A stretch of 64,000 bases of DNA from the NCBI GenBank assembly GCA_024734555.1, contig JANPWX010000038.1, forward strand, positions 4,045,586 to 4,109,585, written 5' to 3'. Shown one piece after another: positions 25,001 through 36,964 of this stretch; within the stretch, counting starts at the first letter, position 1; every line of letters starts with the position of its first letter. The translations under genes and the position numbers were made by a program. The notes under the pieces were generated by a model. It was not told the DNA's origin and searched no databases. It worked only from the letters and a program-made list of their open reading frames with translations. This DNA comes from Trochalopteron elliotii (taxonomy: Eukaryota; Chordata; Aves; Passeriformes; Leiothrichidae).

Positions 25001-27557
25001 TTTCTGCTAAAAAATAAAAATAGTTGTAAACTTGTAAATACAACTGGGACACACTTGGCAGAAGAGAGATTCCAGCTTCTGTAGATGTCTTGTAGTGATG
25101 AGTTCCCTTAGCTGGAGAAGTGCCTAGAAGTTATAAAAAAGCTCACATTTTCGTTCTTCTAGTAAAGGAACAAAATTTCTGGGCCAAAACAGAAACAGGA
25201 TGCCCAGAGTGGATCATCTGCAGAGAATAACCTATGAGCACTCCAGGACCAACACACTTGTCTTTGCACAGGTGATAGGGGTTTGGCAGAACTAGAAATT
25301 AATTGAAGGATAAAGCAGTCTACTTCAAAAACTGCTCTCCAGCTGACATGTCATGCCATTCCCATTAAATACATGTGGCAAATTGGTCCTGGCACTCTTA
25401 ATTCCACCAGCTTTTCGATGATTAACCGCCAGGCAAAACCTCTGCAGGCTTCTGTACTTCAGAAAAATTGACATGCTGGAGAATTAGAGGACTTGAAATA
25501 ATCACCTCTTCCGGCCACACCACATTAAAGGAAGCAACCCACAAAACTTGTGAAGAAAATAATTACATGGTTGAACAGCTAAGCATGCCTTTGAACATAT
25601 CCTGCTTTTTCAAAACCTCGATTGAAAGTGCTACTGGCAGCTGTGCTGTAGGCACATAAATGTGGTAAGGAATGATTAAAAATTACCCATTCTCCTTCTC
25701 CACAAACTATTTCCATATTACCAGGGACATAGATAGAACAAGTTATAACACAAGTAATTCCACTAATGCAGCACAGAGTGTTTCTGACTTTGGAGTATTT
25801 TGACTAATCAGATAAATAGCTGCAGACATACAGACAACACCAGAGTATATTTATAGTGTTCATAATTCTAAAAATGATTACAGTGTTCTGGAAGAGTAAT
25901 ACTGATCTGCACATACAGATTAAGATACCCTAGCATTGTAAACAGAGTATTGTTCTCAAATTTGCCAGAGAAATGTTAACATACTCCGTAAGTTCTTAAT
26001 TAGCATGACCTTATAAAGTACACAGTGAAAAGATGACAAATGGAAGAGATCTTTGGGAAGGTTTTTTTCTCTCAAAAACTACTAAAAATGCATACACACA
26101 TAAATGTTAAAATTTTGGCAGGAATTTACAAGAACAGAAAAATCCAACTCTGTCCTGAGACTATACCTAGAATTTTATACCAAGATTCCATTTTCACACA
26201 CAGAGTATAGTGAGGGTATTGTATCCAGAAAAAATGGAAAAGAGAAGCAAATGAAACATTACAAAACTTATAGCACATGTCTCACTGTGAAACACAGTAA
26301 CTGCAGAGCAAAGTCAAATGTGAAAGACAGAAACTTCTACTTCGCTAAACTGGATTTTGAAATTGCCATTTCAATTGCCTGCAGACTTGAGTGATGCCTA
26401 GGTAATAATTTTTTAATAGTTTATAACAATTTCTTTTTCCTTTTTTATCTAATTCAAAGTCTAGACCTCACAAAGGTTACAATTAAGTCAACTTTTTAGA
26501 TCCTCAAATATGTGTTTTTATATTTGAAAATCGATTAAAAGCCTACATTATTTCAATCTTGGAAATCATATTTTGAAAAATATGCCTCCATTATTAAGAA
26601 CACCAGCAATGCATCAAGAACACCAGCACTACCAGGAACTTGCAGAATCACTTTCATCACAACAGATGAAGGCACCTACAAACCAGTTCTTTATCACTCA
26701 TTAAAAATGAAAAGCATCAAGAGATTAATCTCACTCTGCTAATATTATCTTTTGAGGCAGGAGATGAAAACAAATTCATCCAGAAGCATCCTTGTGTGTA
26801 CAGCAGCAAAGCAGAGCTTCTAAAGAAATGGAGTTTCTATTGCGTATAATTCTTGCAAGAATACGTAGATAATTAGGAAAAATTTGTTTCATAAGTTTTA
26901 TTCAATCTGGATGTCCCTTTCATAAAGAAGGGGGGTTGAGGTGGGGGGAGCCATCAGCTATCCTGTCAGAGTAGTCCCACGGGGGTAAAGCAATCTTATT
27001 TTTTGTTACAACAAGAATACAATTTTCTTTTTAATTACTTATGACTCAAATAGCTCTGAAAGGATCAATATTCTAGAGGCAAGATCAAAACCAAACCAGA
27101 TGGATATTAGAAAACATTATAATGCAATCTAAATGAGGCTTTGCACATTTCATTAGGTAAGAAAATTTTTGAAGTATTTCTCTCATCACCCAATCTCTTT
27201 TATTTTATATAATGCAGAATTTTAGTCTGCCTCATTACAAGCAGTGCATGAATTTTTCAAACAAGTGACTTTTTCCTGAAATGCCAATGCTTAAGTTAAC
27301 TTTCCTTCAACCAAATTAATTTCTATTCCCTGAACAGACTTCATACTTGTAATCAGATTCAAAGTTAAATAACACTGAAGAAAACTGGTTTCTGCTGGTC
27401 CATCTTGTTTTACAAATAATTATCTTATATACAGGAAATTCTCCAACTGTTTGCTTGAACAGTAATATCTTAGAGACCCGTACTGTTGTTTTGGATTAGT
27501 CTTTGCACATTCCTCATTTAAAGAGAGTACATTTTTAATACAACATTAAGTACTTAC
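21096..27557. other. Intronic sequence with one microsatellite
   Basis: This long AT-rich stretch lies in the intron between coding exons 3 and 2. Apart from the GT microsatellite at 22046 I recognise nothing. A G-rich patch near 26930-26950 is short and unexplained. Confidence 0.5.
22046..22077. repeat. (GT)16 microsatellite
   Basis: This is an uninterrupted run of 16 GT units, preceded by an alternating TATATACATATATATGTAC stretch. Alternating purine-pyrimidine runs of this kind are usually length-polymorphic. Confidence 0.97.
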
Positions 27558-27732
27558 CCTTCTAACCTGACATCAGGTAAAGATCTGTTGAGTGCAATCA
27601 TTTCACTTGCCATTAAATTAAACTGATTTATTTTAAACATTTCTTTCATTTTCTCTTGCTCTTCTTTTGGAATGACCACAGGCTTCCCCATCTCTCCAGG
27701 TCCTTCATGTGGTTTTTGTATGGGTTCTGGAA
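27558..27732 (-). CDS. GALNT1: GALNT1 coding exon 2: luminal stem region (residues 47-105)
   Basis: The exon completes Val47 and encodes a proline-rich linker ([19 protein letters not shown]) and a charged segment ([18 protein letters not shown]), ending at LPDVRLE plus two bases of Gly105. The sequence corresponds to the stem that holds the catalytic domain away from the Golgi membrane. The acceptor AG is at 27734-27733 and the donor is GTAAGT. The length of 175 nt fits 57 whole codons plus two bases at each end. Compared with remembered human protein, residue 48 is Pro instead of Leu and one Asp has become Glu, both in the flexible stem. Confidence 0.96.
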
Positions 27733-28034
27733 CTTAGAAAAAATAAAATGTTACTAACTCCTTTTAAGCTTGTTTTTATTTGTTTCTACGTTAATTTGCA
27801 CTGTAGGAGTGCTCACATATACAACAGTCCTAAACCCACTAGGTTTTGAAAGTGAAAACCAATCTTCACATTTGGGAGTTTAACAGAAATAGTTAAGTGC
27901 TTTTCTTATACACTACAATTCATGTAAAAAACCAATAGGGATTTATTTCTATCCACCATTACATCATAATTGACTTTATACAGTTCCTGTAAAGGAAAAT
28001 TCAACTTTTCCAAGAAAGCCTGCATGTGCAAGAA
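27733..28034. other. Intronic sequence just upstream of coding exon 2
   Basis: This AT-rich stretch includes the acceptor region of coding exon 2. No other feature was seen. Confidence 0.6.
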
Positions 28035-28406
28035 AAATCTGGGACATAAATGAGGGGAGGCCTCATCACAGTCTACAGCTTCCTCATGAGGGGAAGAGGA
28101 GGGGCAGGCACTGATCTCTTCTCTGTGGTGACAGTGACAGCACCCAAGGGAATGGCCTGAAGTTCTGTGTGGGGAGGTTTAGCTGGGACATTAGAAAAAG
28201 GTTCTTCACCCAGAGGGTGGTTGGGCACTGGAACAGGGTCCCCAGGGGAGTGGTCACAGCACCAGCCTGACGGAGTTCACGAAATCTTTGGACAATACTG
28301 TCAAGCACAGGGTGTGACTCTTGGGGTGTCCTATGCAAGGCCAGGAGGTGGACCCAACTATTCTGATGGGGCTCTTCCAACTCAGCTTATTCTGTGACTC
28401 TGTGAT
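28035..28406 (+). mobile_element. CR1 LINE, 5'-truncated 3' end
   Basis: CR1 blocks occur in order: GGAGGCCTCATCACAGTCTA, CAGCTTCCTCATGAGGGGAA, AAAAAGGTTCTTCACCCAGA, GGGTGGTTGGGCACTGGAAC, AGGGTCCCCAGGGGAGTGGT, GGTGTCCTATGCAAGGCCAG, GGGGCTCTTCCAACTCAGC and an end of TTCTGTGACTCTGTGAT. This is the usual 3' layout of chicken-repeat-1 elements. It lies in the intron between coding exons 2 and 1. Confidence 0.93.
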
Positions 28407-30615
28407 AAATGATGTTCCAGAACAGTAAAGGTCCTATTAAAGTAAAAGTGTAGTTTCACATTTATTTCCACATTTTTATTTTGACAGAATGACATTGGCA
28501 GGAACAGTTCAGAAACAATTTCTCTTGTTTGTACTAATTTTATTTTTATGCAACAAAATTACATTTTGAAGTTTAACATTAGTACTCAAAACAGTAACAC
28601 TACACATCTTAAACCCAATGAAATCTTAAATAACAAATATCTGATCAAACTGAAGAGGAAGAATGCAAGAAAAGGAATTCAGACTCTTGAATTATTTAGA
28701 GGTTTAAACAAAATATGTAAAAAAATCAGAACAGTTTTTAAAAAGCTACACTTCTCTTTACAAGTACCATTCAATTTTCTCCAGAACAGAAATGCTCAAA
28801 TACTGAATTTGAAGTATATTACTGCTTTACAAATTCAGCAAGAGTTTTAACTTTAAAAAATAGCAATTAAAGATCTAAACAGAGGAATAGAATGTATTTT
28901 AAAATAAAGACACCAAATCCCCAAGAAAAAAGCCTAGCTTCAAATTATCTTTAATTTGCATCTAGGATAGCACAGTGTAATTAAACCTTAGGAGAGAGTA
29001 AACAGCCACATAAAGAATAAAAAGAAAATTTAAAAGAAAAGGCCTGAGCCTACCATCCTTGCTGAAACACTAAGACTTAAACATATATTACTAATAAATG
29101 AGTATTTTTGCTGGTCTGCATTTAGTGTTAACTGGTAACAGGCACAACATGGTCCTAGAGAAGCTTTCATTTTCAAGTCACCTGATGCCATTGCACTAGC
29201 TGCATTCACACAGGAGCATTTAGCAGAGAAAATCCTCCCATCACAAGGGTGCTTCTTTTTCACCAGACTCCCCTTGATTGCCAGTTGAGCTATAAAACCC
29301 TAAGAGCTGCCAGCCAGCCACTCATCCACTGAAAATGGATGGAGTGAGTGTGTTTGAGCAAACCCTGAACAGATGGGCTGAGGTGCTCCTTTCAGCCACA
29401 GGCTAAGCTGAGCAAGCAGTTTGCTTTGCATCTTTGCCTCTTCAGAAGTTATGGTTGGAGCCTGCATCAAAATTTGCTGACTTGCAATTGCGTAACCTTT
29501 TAAACTAGAATTTGTGCCTTCTGGGGGGTAATTAACTTAAAATCATGGTATACAATAAAGTAATTATTTGGGCTTAATTTTATACATTCAGCTTGGTATT
29601 ATTATGTGGGCTATCACAACAATTTTTCTTAAATGCATAGCAATGAGTACATAGGTTCACTTAGACTGAAAATGATTAAACAATGGGTGTTCCACATACC
29701 CAAAACAATTTTAAAAACCCTATCAGAATACAGTTGTATGCAGCATGTTTTTCAGAGTTCTGGAGTAAATGTCTTATCCTACCAAATTACCCATTTAGAA
29801 GAAAAAAAAAAATCCTGTTTCACTTACACTTCCAGTTTTTTCTTAACTTTCACTAAACCAGTTAAACTGAATAGCTAAATCAGCCAAAAGATCATCTCTC
29901 ACATTTGTAGGTCTTCCTGTTGAGGGTTTAGCACATCAGTGACTTGGATACTGGTGTACAAATTCCACAAATTCATCAGCTGAATTTTTAAATTTCATTA
30001 ATAAATACATACTGCTTGATTACACATTTTGCCACAGTACCCCATTCTCCTTGCAGAAAAATCCAGCAACAACTAACTAGATCCAGGTATTATATGCAAC
30101 TCGCTAAACACAGACAGTCAAGCAGGGGTGCAGGCAGGGCAATGACTTTCCAGGAAAAGTTAACCATCTTCTCTTGGGTTTTTTTAATGGTTATCTGTTT
30201 TCCCACAAAAGCACATAGTTTTCACATAAACACAAACCAGTAACGTTCTCCCAAAATGACTAATAAATGCACTGTTAAGAATTCAAACCACAGTGTTCTT
30301 TTGTCAGTTAAATACAAAAAAAAAAATTCCTTTGAAGAACTATAGGTACTGAGGGCAGTCTTCTAACAAACAGCAACTTAATTTATAACTACAGGTTTCA
30401 GAACTAAATGAATGACTGAATCACCACCTGATTAAATAAGAAATCTAGTAATGTATTTCCAGATATTTCTTATTTGCATCAGTAAACCATTAGTTTCAAA
30501 GAAGGTTTGATCTCTTCAAGATCTTCATTAAAAAATCAGGAACTCTTTATGTCTGTGGACTACAAATTTCTTTTTACCAGGCAATATGCCTGATGAAAAC
30601 CAGATACTTCAACAC

Positions 30616-30834
30616 CTAAGACCATCTAAAGCCATGAAAAAGGGGTGGATTCTTCTGATGAGATTTCTTTAGAGCCCACGTAAACTGACCAATGCCAATC
30701 CAGTCACCTTTGGAGGCATCACCATAATCATAAGAAAGCTGTTTGGCCAGGTAAAAGTTCAGAGCAGTTCTGCCTTTTACATACACCTCAACCTTAACAG
30801 AACAAGACTGATTTATTATAAATGATACACATTT
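30616..30834 (-). other. Unidentified 72-codon open segment, possible exon or pseudogene remnant
   Basis: Between an in-frame TGA at 30837-30835 and a TAG at 30618-30616 the minus strand is open for 72 codons. The translation looks globular and includes YVKGRTALNFYLAKQLSYDY, GDASKGDWIGIGQFTWALKK and SHQKNPPLFHGFRWS. It lacks a methionine, and the only acceptor-like AG (TTCTGTTAAG, ending at 30799) is weak. I do not recognise the protein. The GDWIGIG block recalls the DW(I/V)GI turn of some beta-sandwich domains, but that is too short to assign a family. An open frame of this length can arise by chance in 64 kb, so the case for coding is weak. Confidence 0.25.
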
Positions 30835-31152
30835 TCAATAATTAAATTTTGAAATTGCTCCCTTTTCTTCTTAGGATTTTTTCATGCTGATGAGATTATT
30901 CAGAACCAAGACACAATTTAGAGATTCCATCTTTACCAGAGCTCAAAATTCAAAATGCAAGGTCTTGACTGGCAATTGACCAAAATGGCTGGTCCTAGTT
31001 TAACTTTGTCATTGCTGCAGGAAAAGAGTGTAAATCACAAGGAGCTGAGATTTCATGACCCTTGCAATTCACCAGTCCTAATTCTGAAAGATTCCCCAGT
31101 ACCTGGGGCTTCTAATCATTACACAAGGGGAATACACCTCGAGGTAGGGAGG

Positions 31153-31172
31153 AAAAAAAAAAAAAAAAAAAA
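31153..31172. repeat. A20 homopolymer tract
   Basis: Twenty consecutive A on the plus strand, preceded by GGTAGGGAGG. No recognisable retroposed sequence or target duplication was seen to its left. Confidence 0.95.
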
Positions 31173-34100
31173 GGAAAGAGGATGAATCTGAAAGTTTATT
31201 TAGAAACAAGTACCAAAGGTTTTTTTGCAATCAGACCTTTAAGAAGTCTATAACCTGGGGTACAGAATTACTCACTTAATCTTCATTTATCCTCAGAGAT
31301 GACACACATGGTTCTTACAGAAATAAGACAGAGCTACATAAAAAAAATCTTTATTACTTTATTAGTAAAACCATGGCACTACCTAGGCATATTTTGTTTA
31401 CAAGAATGGTCCCAAATTGTACTATTAGAGAACAGCTTGAACCCTCTCTTTAAGTCTGGAACTTGTTTACATTTATTAAGTAAGCTCTATTCCAGGCTGC
31501 AAAATCTAAATAGTAATGCCAATCCCCATATGAAAACAATAATGCTCAAATAACTACCCTGTGTATTTTAGATTTGCATAAAAATACTACAAAACATGGA
31601 TGACACTTACTAAGGCTGAGTGATTTTCTTTTCTATTCATAGCAACATTTAAACTTACAGCAACAGTCTTCCATAGACAACAATTAATCACTCCTTGTGA
31701 ATTTTACTGAGTGATCATCGGGAATTACAATGAGGGAACCACCACCCAGAAAATGTGGCAATAGGAAGAACACGTGGCATTTTGGATAAGGGCTGTCTAC
31801 CATCCACGTCAGAGCAGGTGAGGCAACCTCAGAGCTGAGCCCTGGGAGAGAGTCTCCACCCATTTCCTCCCAACCCCTCTGGGGCAGTCATGACAGGGAG
31901 AAGACAGAGCAGCAGTATCAGTCAGCACAAGCACAGGCTCCCTTGCAGTTCATGGAGTGCTGGAAACAACACTTGGGGGTTCTGATCCCAGCTCCCCAGG
32001 TTACCTCCTGAAGCTACTGCAGATGTCTTCTGCATGGTGGAGGGGGTGGGCAAAAGCTTAAGCCCACAGACAAATCATCCCACACAGCTACAGACACTAG
32101 ATTCCAACTGTCCCTCCCTCTGGTATAATCTTAGTTACTCAGTCTTGTACTCACCAGACCCCATGCCAGGCCCCCTTTTCCCAAGGCATCTCCACCTCAG
32201 CTGTCTTCCCACCTGGCCAGTGGCCTGTCCCCTTTTCTACCTCACCTTTTTCCCCCTCAACTCCACATGTGTGTCATTTCAACTCCAAGCCCTCAATCTC
32301 TGTCACAGCAGACACCAAAGCTTTTACCTCACTCATCTTACAGTTCCCCATAACCATGTACACTGAGTTTTCCACAGTTGCACATTCCTTTACTACTCCT
32401 TATTTTCATCAATTTTAAAAATATTACAACAGTATAACTAAAATCCAATATTACACACATAACATGAAGTTCTTGATTTAAGATGGTAGTATCTTATGCC
32501 ATCAAATACCAAGGAGAAAGATTTTTCCCAAAGGCAATTTTGGCTATGGCTCTCGCCTGATTCCATAAAAAAAAAATCCTTCCATTTTCTGTATTAAAGA
32601 CCTATGGAAAACATCTTTCTAACTTCATGAAAGCCCAAACTGTCTGAAGTTGTCCTCAAAATCCTTTGCTCCTGCTGAAATAGCTAAAGACTGATTTTCC
32701 CAACTAGACAAGCACAACCTAAAATAAACAAACACTCTTCAGAAAAACTTACGCCTATGTAGTGTAAGTTCATTAAATGCCATGGAATTCTTCCATGAAT
32801 TGCCAAGAGAAGCCATATACCAGAATGACATGGAGGAGAGGCTATTAAATTCAGAACACCAGCATAATTTATGCTGAATCAAGAAAACTAATTCAATTAT
32901 GGAAATTAAAAGCAGAGGAAAAAGTGAAGTGAAAAAGCAGATTTTGATAAAAGCTTCACAGACAAAATAGCCTTAATGTTATCTGAGAAGACTCCAGGCA
33001 CTCTGGGCAGGAGTAAATCCACTACAGATTCCAAGTCAGTAAACTACTGGAACAAGTAAAAATATGATCAAGCATGCAGCTTGGTTAAAAGGAAATGTCA
33101 CAGGGTCAGCCAAGGTTTCTAGGAGACCTATTCCTGTGTGTACCTACTACAAATCAGCTGTTTAAAAACAAAATACCAAGAAAATGTACAAAAGTATACA
33201 CGAGGCTTTGTTTGGGTAGTTTTTCATTTGTTTGTTTACCAGCCAACTATAAGATATTAAAAATATATCAAGAATTTTAACACACACAGGTTTGGGTAAA
33301 GGTCAGAATGAAGACTGTACTCAACTAAGTAAAATTAGTATTGCATAGGGAAAGTCATAATAGTAATCTGTCAAAACTGAAGACTTTCCCTCACCTGAAG
33401 GTTCCCCCAATGACTTCATGTGTAAAGTCATCTAAAATTTCAACATTATCAATACATCACATTAAGTTGATAGATATTGACTTCACCTGCTGTTTGCTGG
33501 CATAAATTATCTGCTTTATGGGAAGCCAAAAAGTGGATCTATTCCTACATAACAACACATCAATCATTGTCTTATCATATAAGAATTTCCAAACTTCTGG
33601 GGGGGGGGAAAAAAAGGCCAAAAAAGGACGGAGTTCCTGTAGCAGACATGCTTTCTACGTGAGCCTAATTAATTTTCTTGCCACTTTCTGCTAACTGAAA
33701 AAGAAACTCAAAAAATGCAATGCAAGCAACAGAAAATTAAAGTTAGTTCTGCAAAATTCAGGTAGATTAGAACCCCTTTAAAAAGTTCACATGCAGTCAT
33801 GAAAACAGCAGTCCAGAGGTGCTGAGCACAGAAATTCTACATTCTGTACAGTGCTCTCTCTGGGGATTTATTGGCATGCTTTCATCACAGGGAAAGAAAA
33901 CAAGTAAACCAAATCTGACATTTCCTAAATATCTCCCCAATGTTATTCTGTAACAGAGACACATTATTCTTTACTTCTGAAAATTTCCCAGGAAGGTCAA
34001 GGTTCATACCAGATTCAACGGGCAAAAAGGTTTTTTGTGATGGAAAGCTATAAACTAGAGTGCAATTAGCTGATTGGACTTAACAATTAGCATCACTGAA

Positions 34101-35045
34101 TAGGTTTCCAATATTAGCAGTGAAACACAGACACAGCCTTTTCAGTGGGAGAGACACCAAACAACAAAATTAGATGTTTCACAAACAAACTGGAGGCGGC
34201 AGCTGCCTGCAGTTCTAAATGCATGTGTTGAGACATTGCAGGAATGAGAAATCTGCCTGCACCAATCCTTTCTCCCATGTGATCAACTATGCTGACTTCC
34301 TAAAAATAAAGTTGGCAACATCAATAGTAGTGCTGTCAAAAAAAAACCAAAACAAAACAACCCCACACTCAGCTCATCTAATTGGTTCTCAGAAAACTAA
34401 GATGGTAATCACAAAACCAATAGCTTATCTGAAAACCTTTGGTATTAAATAATACAGCTCACTTAAAGGTTATGTACATAAGCATGTGCTCATATTTGTC
34501 ACTTTTACATCCAAGTTCATTCTATTATCATAAATAATAGATACATTATAATATTTACTGTGCCTTATTGCTATAGTCTGTGTCCAAATTTTGGGTTAGG
34601 TGGGTTGTGGAGCAGGGGGTATTTTTCTGTTTGGTTGGTTGAAGTCTTTTTTTGCAGGGGCAGGCAGACAAGTGAGCTTGGCTGTTGGATTGTTTTACCA
34701 GCAGTTCTAATGAAGTTAATAGTGCCTTTGCTTCCTCACTCATGGAAAATTAAAATATGCTTTATATTGCATTAACATGGCTTACATTTCTGCACTTCTT
34801 GTTACATAGTTTTTTAGGGTTATTTCATATATAATAGTGCTTGAAATTCTTGTGTTTTAAGCCTGCAACATACATCTCAGGCAACATGGTTATTCCCTAG
34901 TCATTCAAAGAAACACAGAACATTCTGTGACACCTAAATGCTGACACAATGCTACGCTGCTGAGGAAAAAGCAATTCTCAAATCTTTAAAAAGAGTGCAA
35001 TTTTAAAGGAGCATAATTTAAAGAATACTCAAGCAGAAAACTTAC

Positions 35046-35184
35046 CATCTCCAGCTGGCAGGCCTCGTTCCTTTTTCTCATCACATTTATTGCATTCACT
35101 GAAGTACAGCAATAGAAACATATCCAGAAGGACCCAAACCAAAGAGGTGGCAAGGACCACCTTGCAATATGCAAATTTTTTCAT
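35046..35184 (-). CDS. GALNT1: GALNT1 coding exon 1: cytosolic tail, signal anchor, start of stem (residues 1-46)
   Basis: This exon encodes MKKFAYCK followed by a hydrophobic segment at about residues 9-28, which is the type II Golgi signal anchor. A charged stretch with two cysteines ([12 protein letters not shown]) and GLPAGD follow as the start of the luminal stem. The start codon at 35184-35182 is supported by an in-frame TAA two codons upstream, G at position -3, and agreement with the human N-terminus, which differs only at R2K and I16V as I recall it. The exon ends at a clean GTAAG donor after the first base of codon 47 (phase 1). The length of 139 nt equals 46 codons plus one base. 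Confidence 0.96.
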
Positions 35185-35276
35185 GGCACTTTAAGTCAAA
35201 TACAAAAATAAAAAAGTATAAATAAAAATATCAACAGGTTTTTCTTTAATCCAGTTTGAGAGACCACGTTCTATAT
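35185..35276 (-). other. GALNT1: GALNT1 5' UTR portion of the first coding exon
   Basis: These 92 nt precede the start codon and are bounded on the right by a strong acceptor: a run of about 15 pyrimidines followed by CCAG, with the AG at 35278-35277. The leader is AT-rich and has no upstream ATG, so translation should start at the GALNT1 methionine. The acceptor implies a separate upstream noncoding exon. The boundary is inferred from splice-signal quality, not from transcript data. Confidence 0.7.
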
Positions 35277-36380
35277 CTGGAAAAAAAAAAAAGAAAAAGA
35301 AGTCACAAAATTTACCTGAGGACAGATGCTAAAAGCAGAAATTTTAACTCCATTTTAAAGGTAACAATTTAGTTACCTTATGATGTATGCAAAATGAATG
35401 CTCTATGCATTTCAGTGAGATAAGGGAATGGGGTCAATTATAGCAGCTTTATTCCAGTTCTTTATTATGTTAACATTCATCACCTGAAATGTTAAAATGA
35501 GTGACCACAACAGAGTCCTCTGCTGAGCCACTGGAAAAGAAGGTAGGCACATCTAATGACATTAGAAGAAATTGTCTGGACCCTCTGGAAACCAGGACAC
35601 CTCAGGAAGTAGGGTATCAATCTCTACTGTGTGAATCCCATGGCTAATATTTCTCATGCTTCTCCCATGTAGCACAGGCTGACATTCTGAGTCCATCACT
35701 AGCAACGCTGGACTACAAAGGCCAGGATTTTACACAGGGTCTAATGGCATATTACACATTCATCACAAAGACAAATGCTTTACTTTCAGCAAACCAAAAC
35801 TAAACATCCCTTTTGGTAAAATTAAACAGTAGGCAAGGTTAACAAAGTACCCATAACCCACCATGATCATTTACTAGGTATTCAAAGGCAAAGTTAGCAA
35901 TTCTGACATTTGAACTGCCTTTATTAGGTTAATGTTTGATTATAGAGCAAACCCTTCTATATTTTTCAATGTGTATACATTGCAATTTTAGAATGCCAGC
36001 CCTTGAAATTCTCTTTTGCCCTATCCAAATTACAGATTTTGTTACAAAGACACTATATTTCCATGACTGGTAGAGCAGAATCAAGAACAGCTTTCAGCTT
36101 CCTCACACTAAAATATGGAGGGGTTTAATTTTTAATTTTTTTTTAAACCACTACTGACATATTTCAACTCAAAGTACTCCTGAAATGTTTGCCAGTGGGA
36201 ACAGCATACCAGTTAAAACCAGAATTGCAGACTCACTTCACGCAGAAAATGAAGAGAATAAAATAAGGAGACTTCAATGACATACTAGGACTTTACAAAT
36301 TACATACACTAAGTTTTTCTTACATGCTTTCAGCGAAAACTGAAGAATCTGTTGAAAGAGGAACTTTAATCACAATCCTT
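35277..36380. other. Presumed 5' intron sequence next to the first coding exon
   Basis: It begins with the strong polypyrimidine tract of the first coding exon acceptor (on the minus strand), then AT-rich sequence. No upstream exon was recognised. Confidence 0.55.
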
Positions 36381-36964
36381 TGTGCTGGTTTGGACTGAGA
36401 TAGAGTTAATTTCCTTCACTGCAACTAGCAGAGGCCATGTTTTGGATTTGTGCTGGAAACAGCATTGATAATTAGGGGATGCTTTTGTCACTGCTGATCA
36501 GCACTTAGACAGAGTTGAGGCCTTTTCTGTTCTTCACTCCACCCCACCCCACGAGTGAGGAGGCTGGGGGTGCACAAGAGGCTGGGAAAGGACACAGCAG
36601 GGATAGCTGACCTCAACTGACTCAAAAGATATTCCATACCATATGGAACTATATAAAGTTCAGCATATAAACTGGGGCAAGAAAAAAGGAGGAGGGGATG
36701 TCTGGAGTGATGCCTTTTGTCTTCCCTAGCCATCATTGCATGTGATGGAGCCCTGCTTTCCTGGGGCTGGCTGAACATCTGCTGGTCCATGGGAAATGGT
36801 GGACAAACTCCTTGTTTTGTTTTACTCGTTTGTGCAGCTTTTGCTTTAACTCAACTCATTTTTCATTTTTCTTCCTCCCATTCTCTCCTCCATGCCACCA
36901 GGGAGATGGGAATGAGTGAGCGGCTGTTACACGGGGCTTGGATGTCAGCTGAGGTTAAAGAACA
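36381..36964 (+). mobile_element. Near full-length solo LTR of an avian ERVL-type element
   Basis: The start TGTGCTGGTTTGGACTGAGA and the following AGAGTTAATTTCCTTCACTG are characteristic of this avian LTR family. Further blocks are TTTTGGATTTGTGCTGGAAA, GAGGCCTTTTCTGTTCTTCA, GGCTGGGGGTGCACAAGAGG, ATATTCCATACCATATGGAA, a TATATAAAG TATA box near 36650, GGAGTGATGCCTTTTGTCTT and GAGCCCTGCTTTCCTGGGGC. The 3' end (GCTTGGATGTCAGCTGAGGT) is diverged. No flanking target duplication is recognisable and no internal retroviral genes are present, so it is an older solo LTR. Confidence 0.88.

Larger units (their letters stand above)
28407..35045. other. Remaining part of the intron between coding exons 2 and 1
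   Basis: AT-rich intronic DNA. An A20 tract lies at 31153-31172. A GC-richer stretch at about 31790-32380 is not assigned to a repeat. A protein-like open segment on the minus strand at 30619-30834 is listed separately. No other exon was recognised. Confidence 0.5.
1..35276 (-). other. GALNT1: GALNT1 gene, 5' part (seven coding exons, 3' end outside window)
   Basis: GALNT1 is a Golgi type II membrane enzyme that starts mucin-type O-glycosylation by moving GalNAc from UDP-GalNAc to serine or threonine of target proteins. Seven minus-strand exons join in frame to give residues 1-386 and the first base of codon 387. The vertebrate protein, as I recall it, is 559 residues, so about 173 C-terminal residues, including the lectin domain, are off the left edge. 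Intron phases in order are 1, 2, 1, 2, 2, 0, 1. Intron lengths are 7313, 13278, 6943, 1497, 1431 and 953 bp, then at least 2610 bp. Near-identity to remembered human GALNT1 is seen in every exon. No frameshift or stop is present, so the gene looks functional. A transcription start was not found; the 5' UTR begins at a splice acceptor at 35276, so at least one noncoding exon lies further right. Confidence 0.96.

Noticed and set aside
29270..29480. TATAAAAC with a downstream GC-richer stretch, a possible alternative promoter
   Set aside because: It lies inside an intron on the strand opposite to GALNT1, and there is no supporting exon or CpG enrichment.
31790..32380. GC-richer stretch with a 110-codon plus-strand frame
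   Set aside because: The translation has no recognisable domain and no matching repeat family came to mind; composition alone does not support a gene.
35310..35332. Possible 13-nt micro-exon (35316-35328) just upstream of the first coding exon, with an AG before it and GTAAAT after it
   Set aside because: Short splice-like matches are common in AT-rich introns, it would be noncoding, and nothing else supports it.
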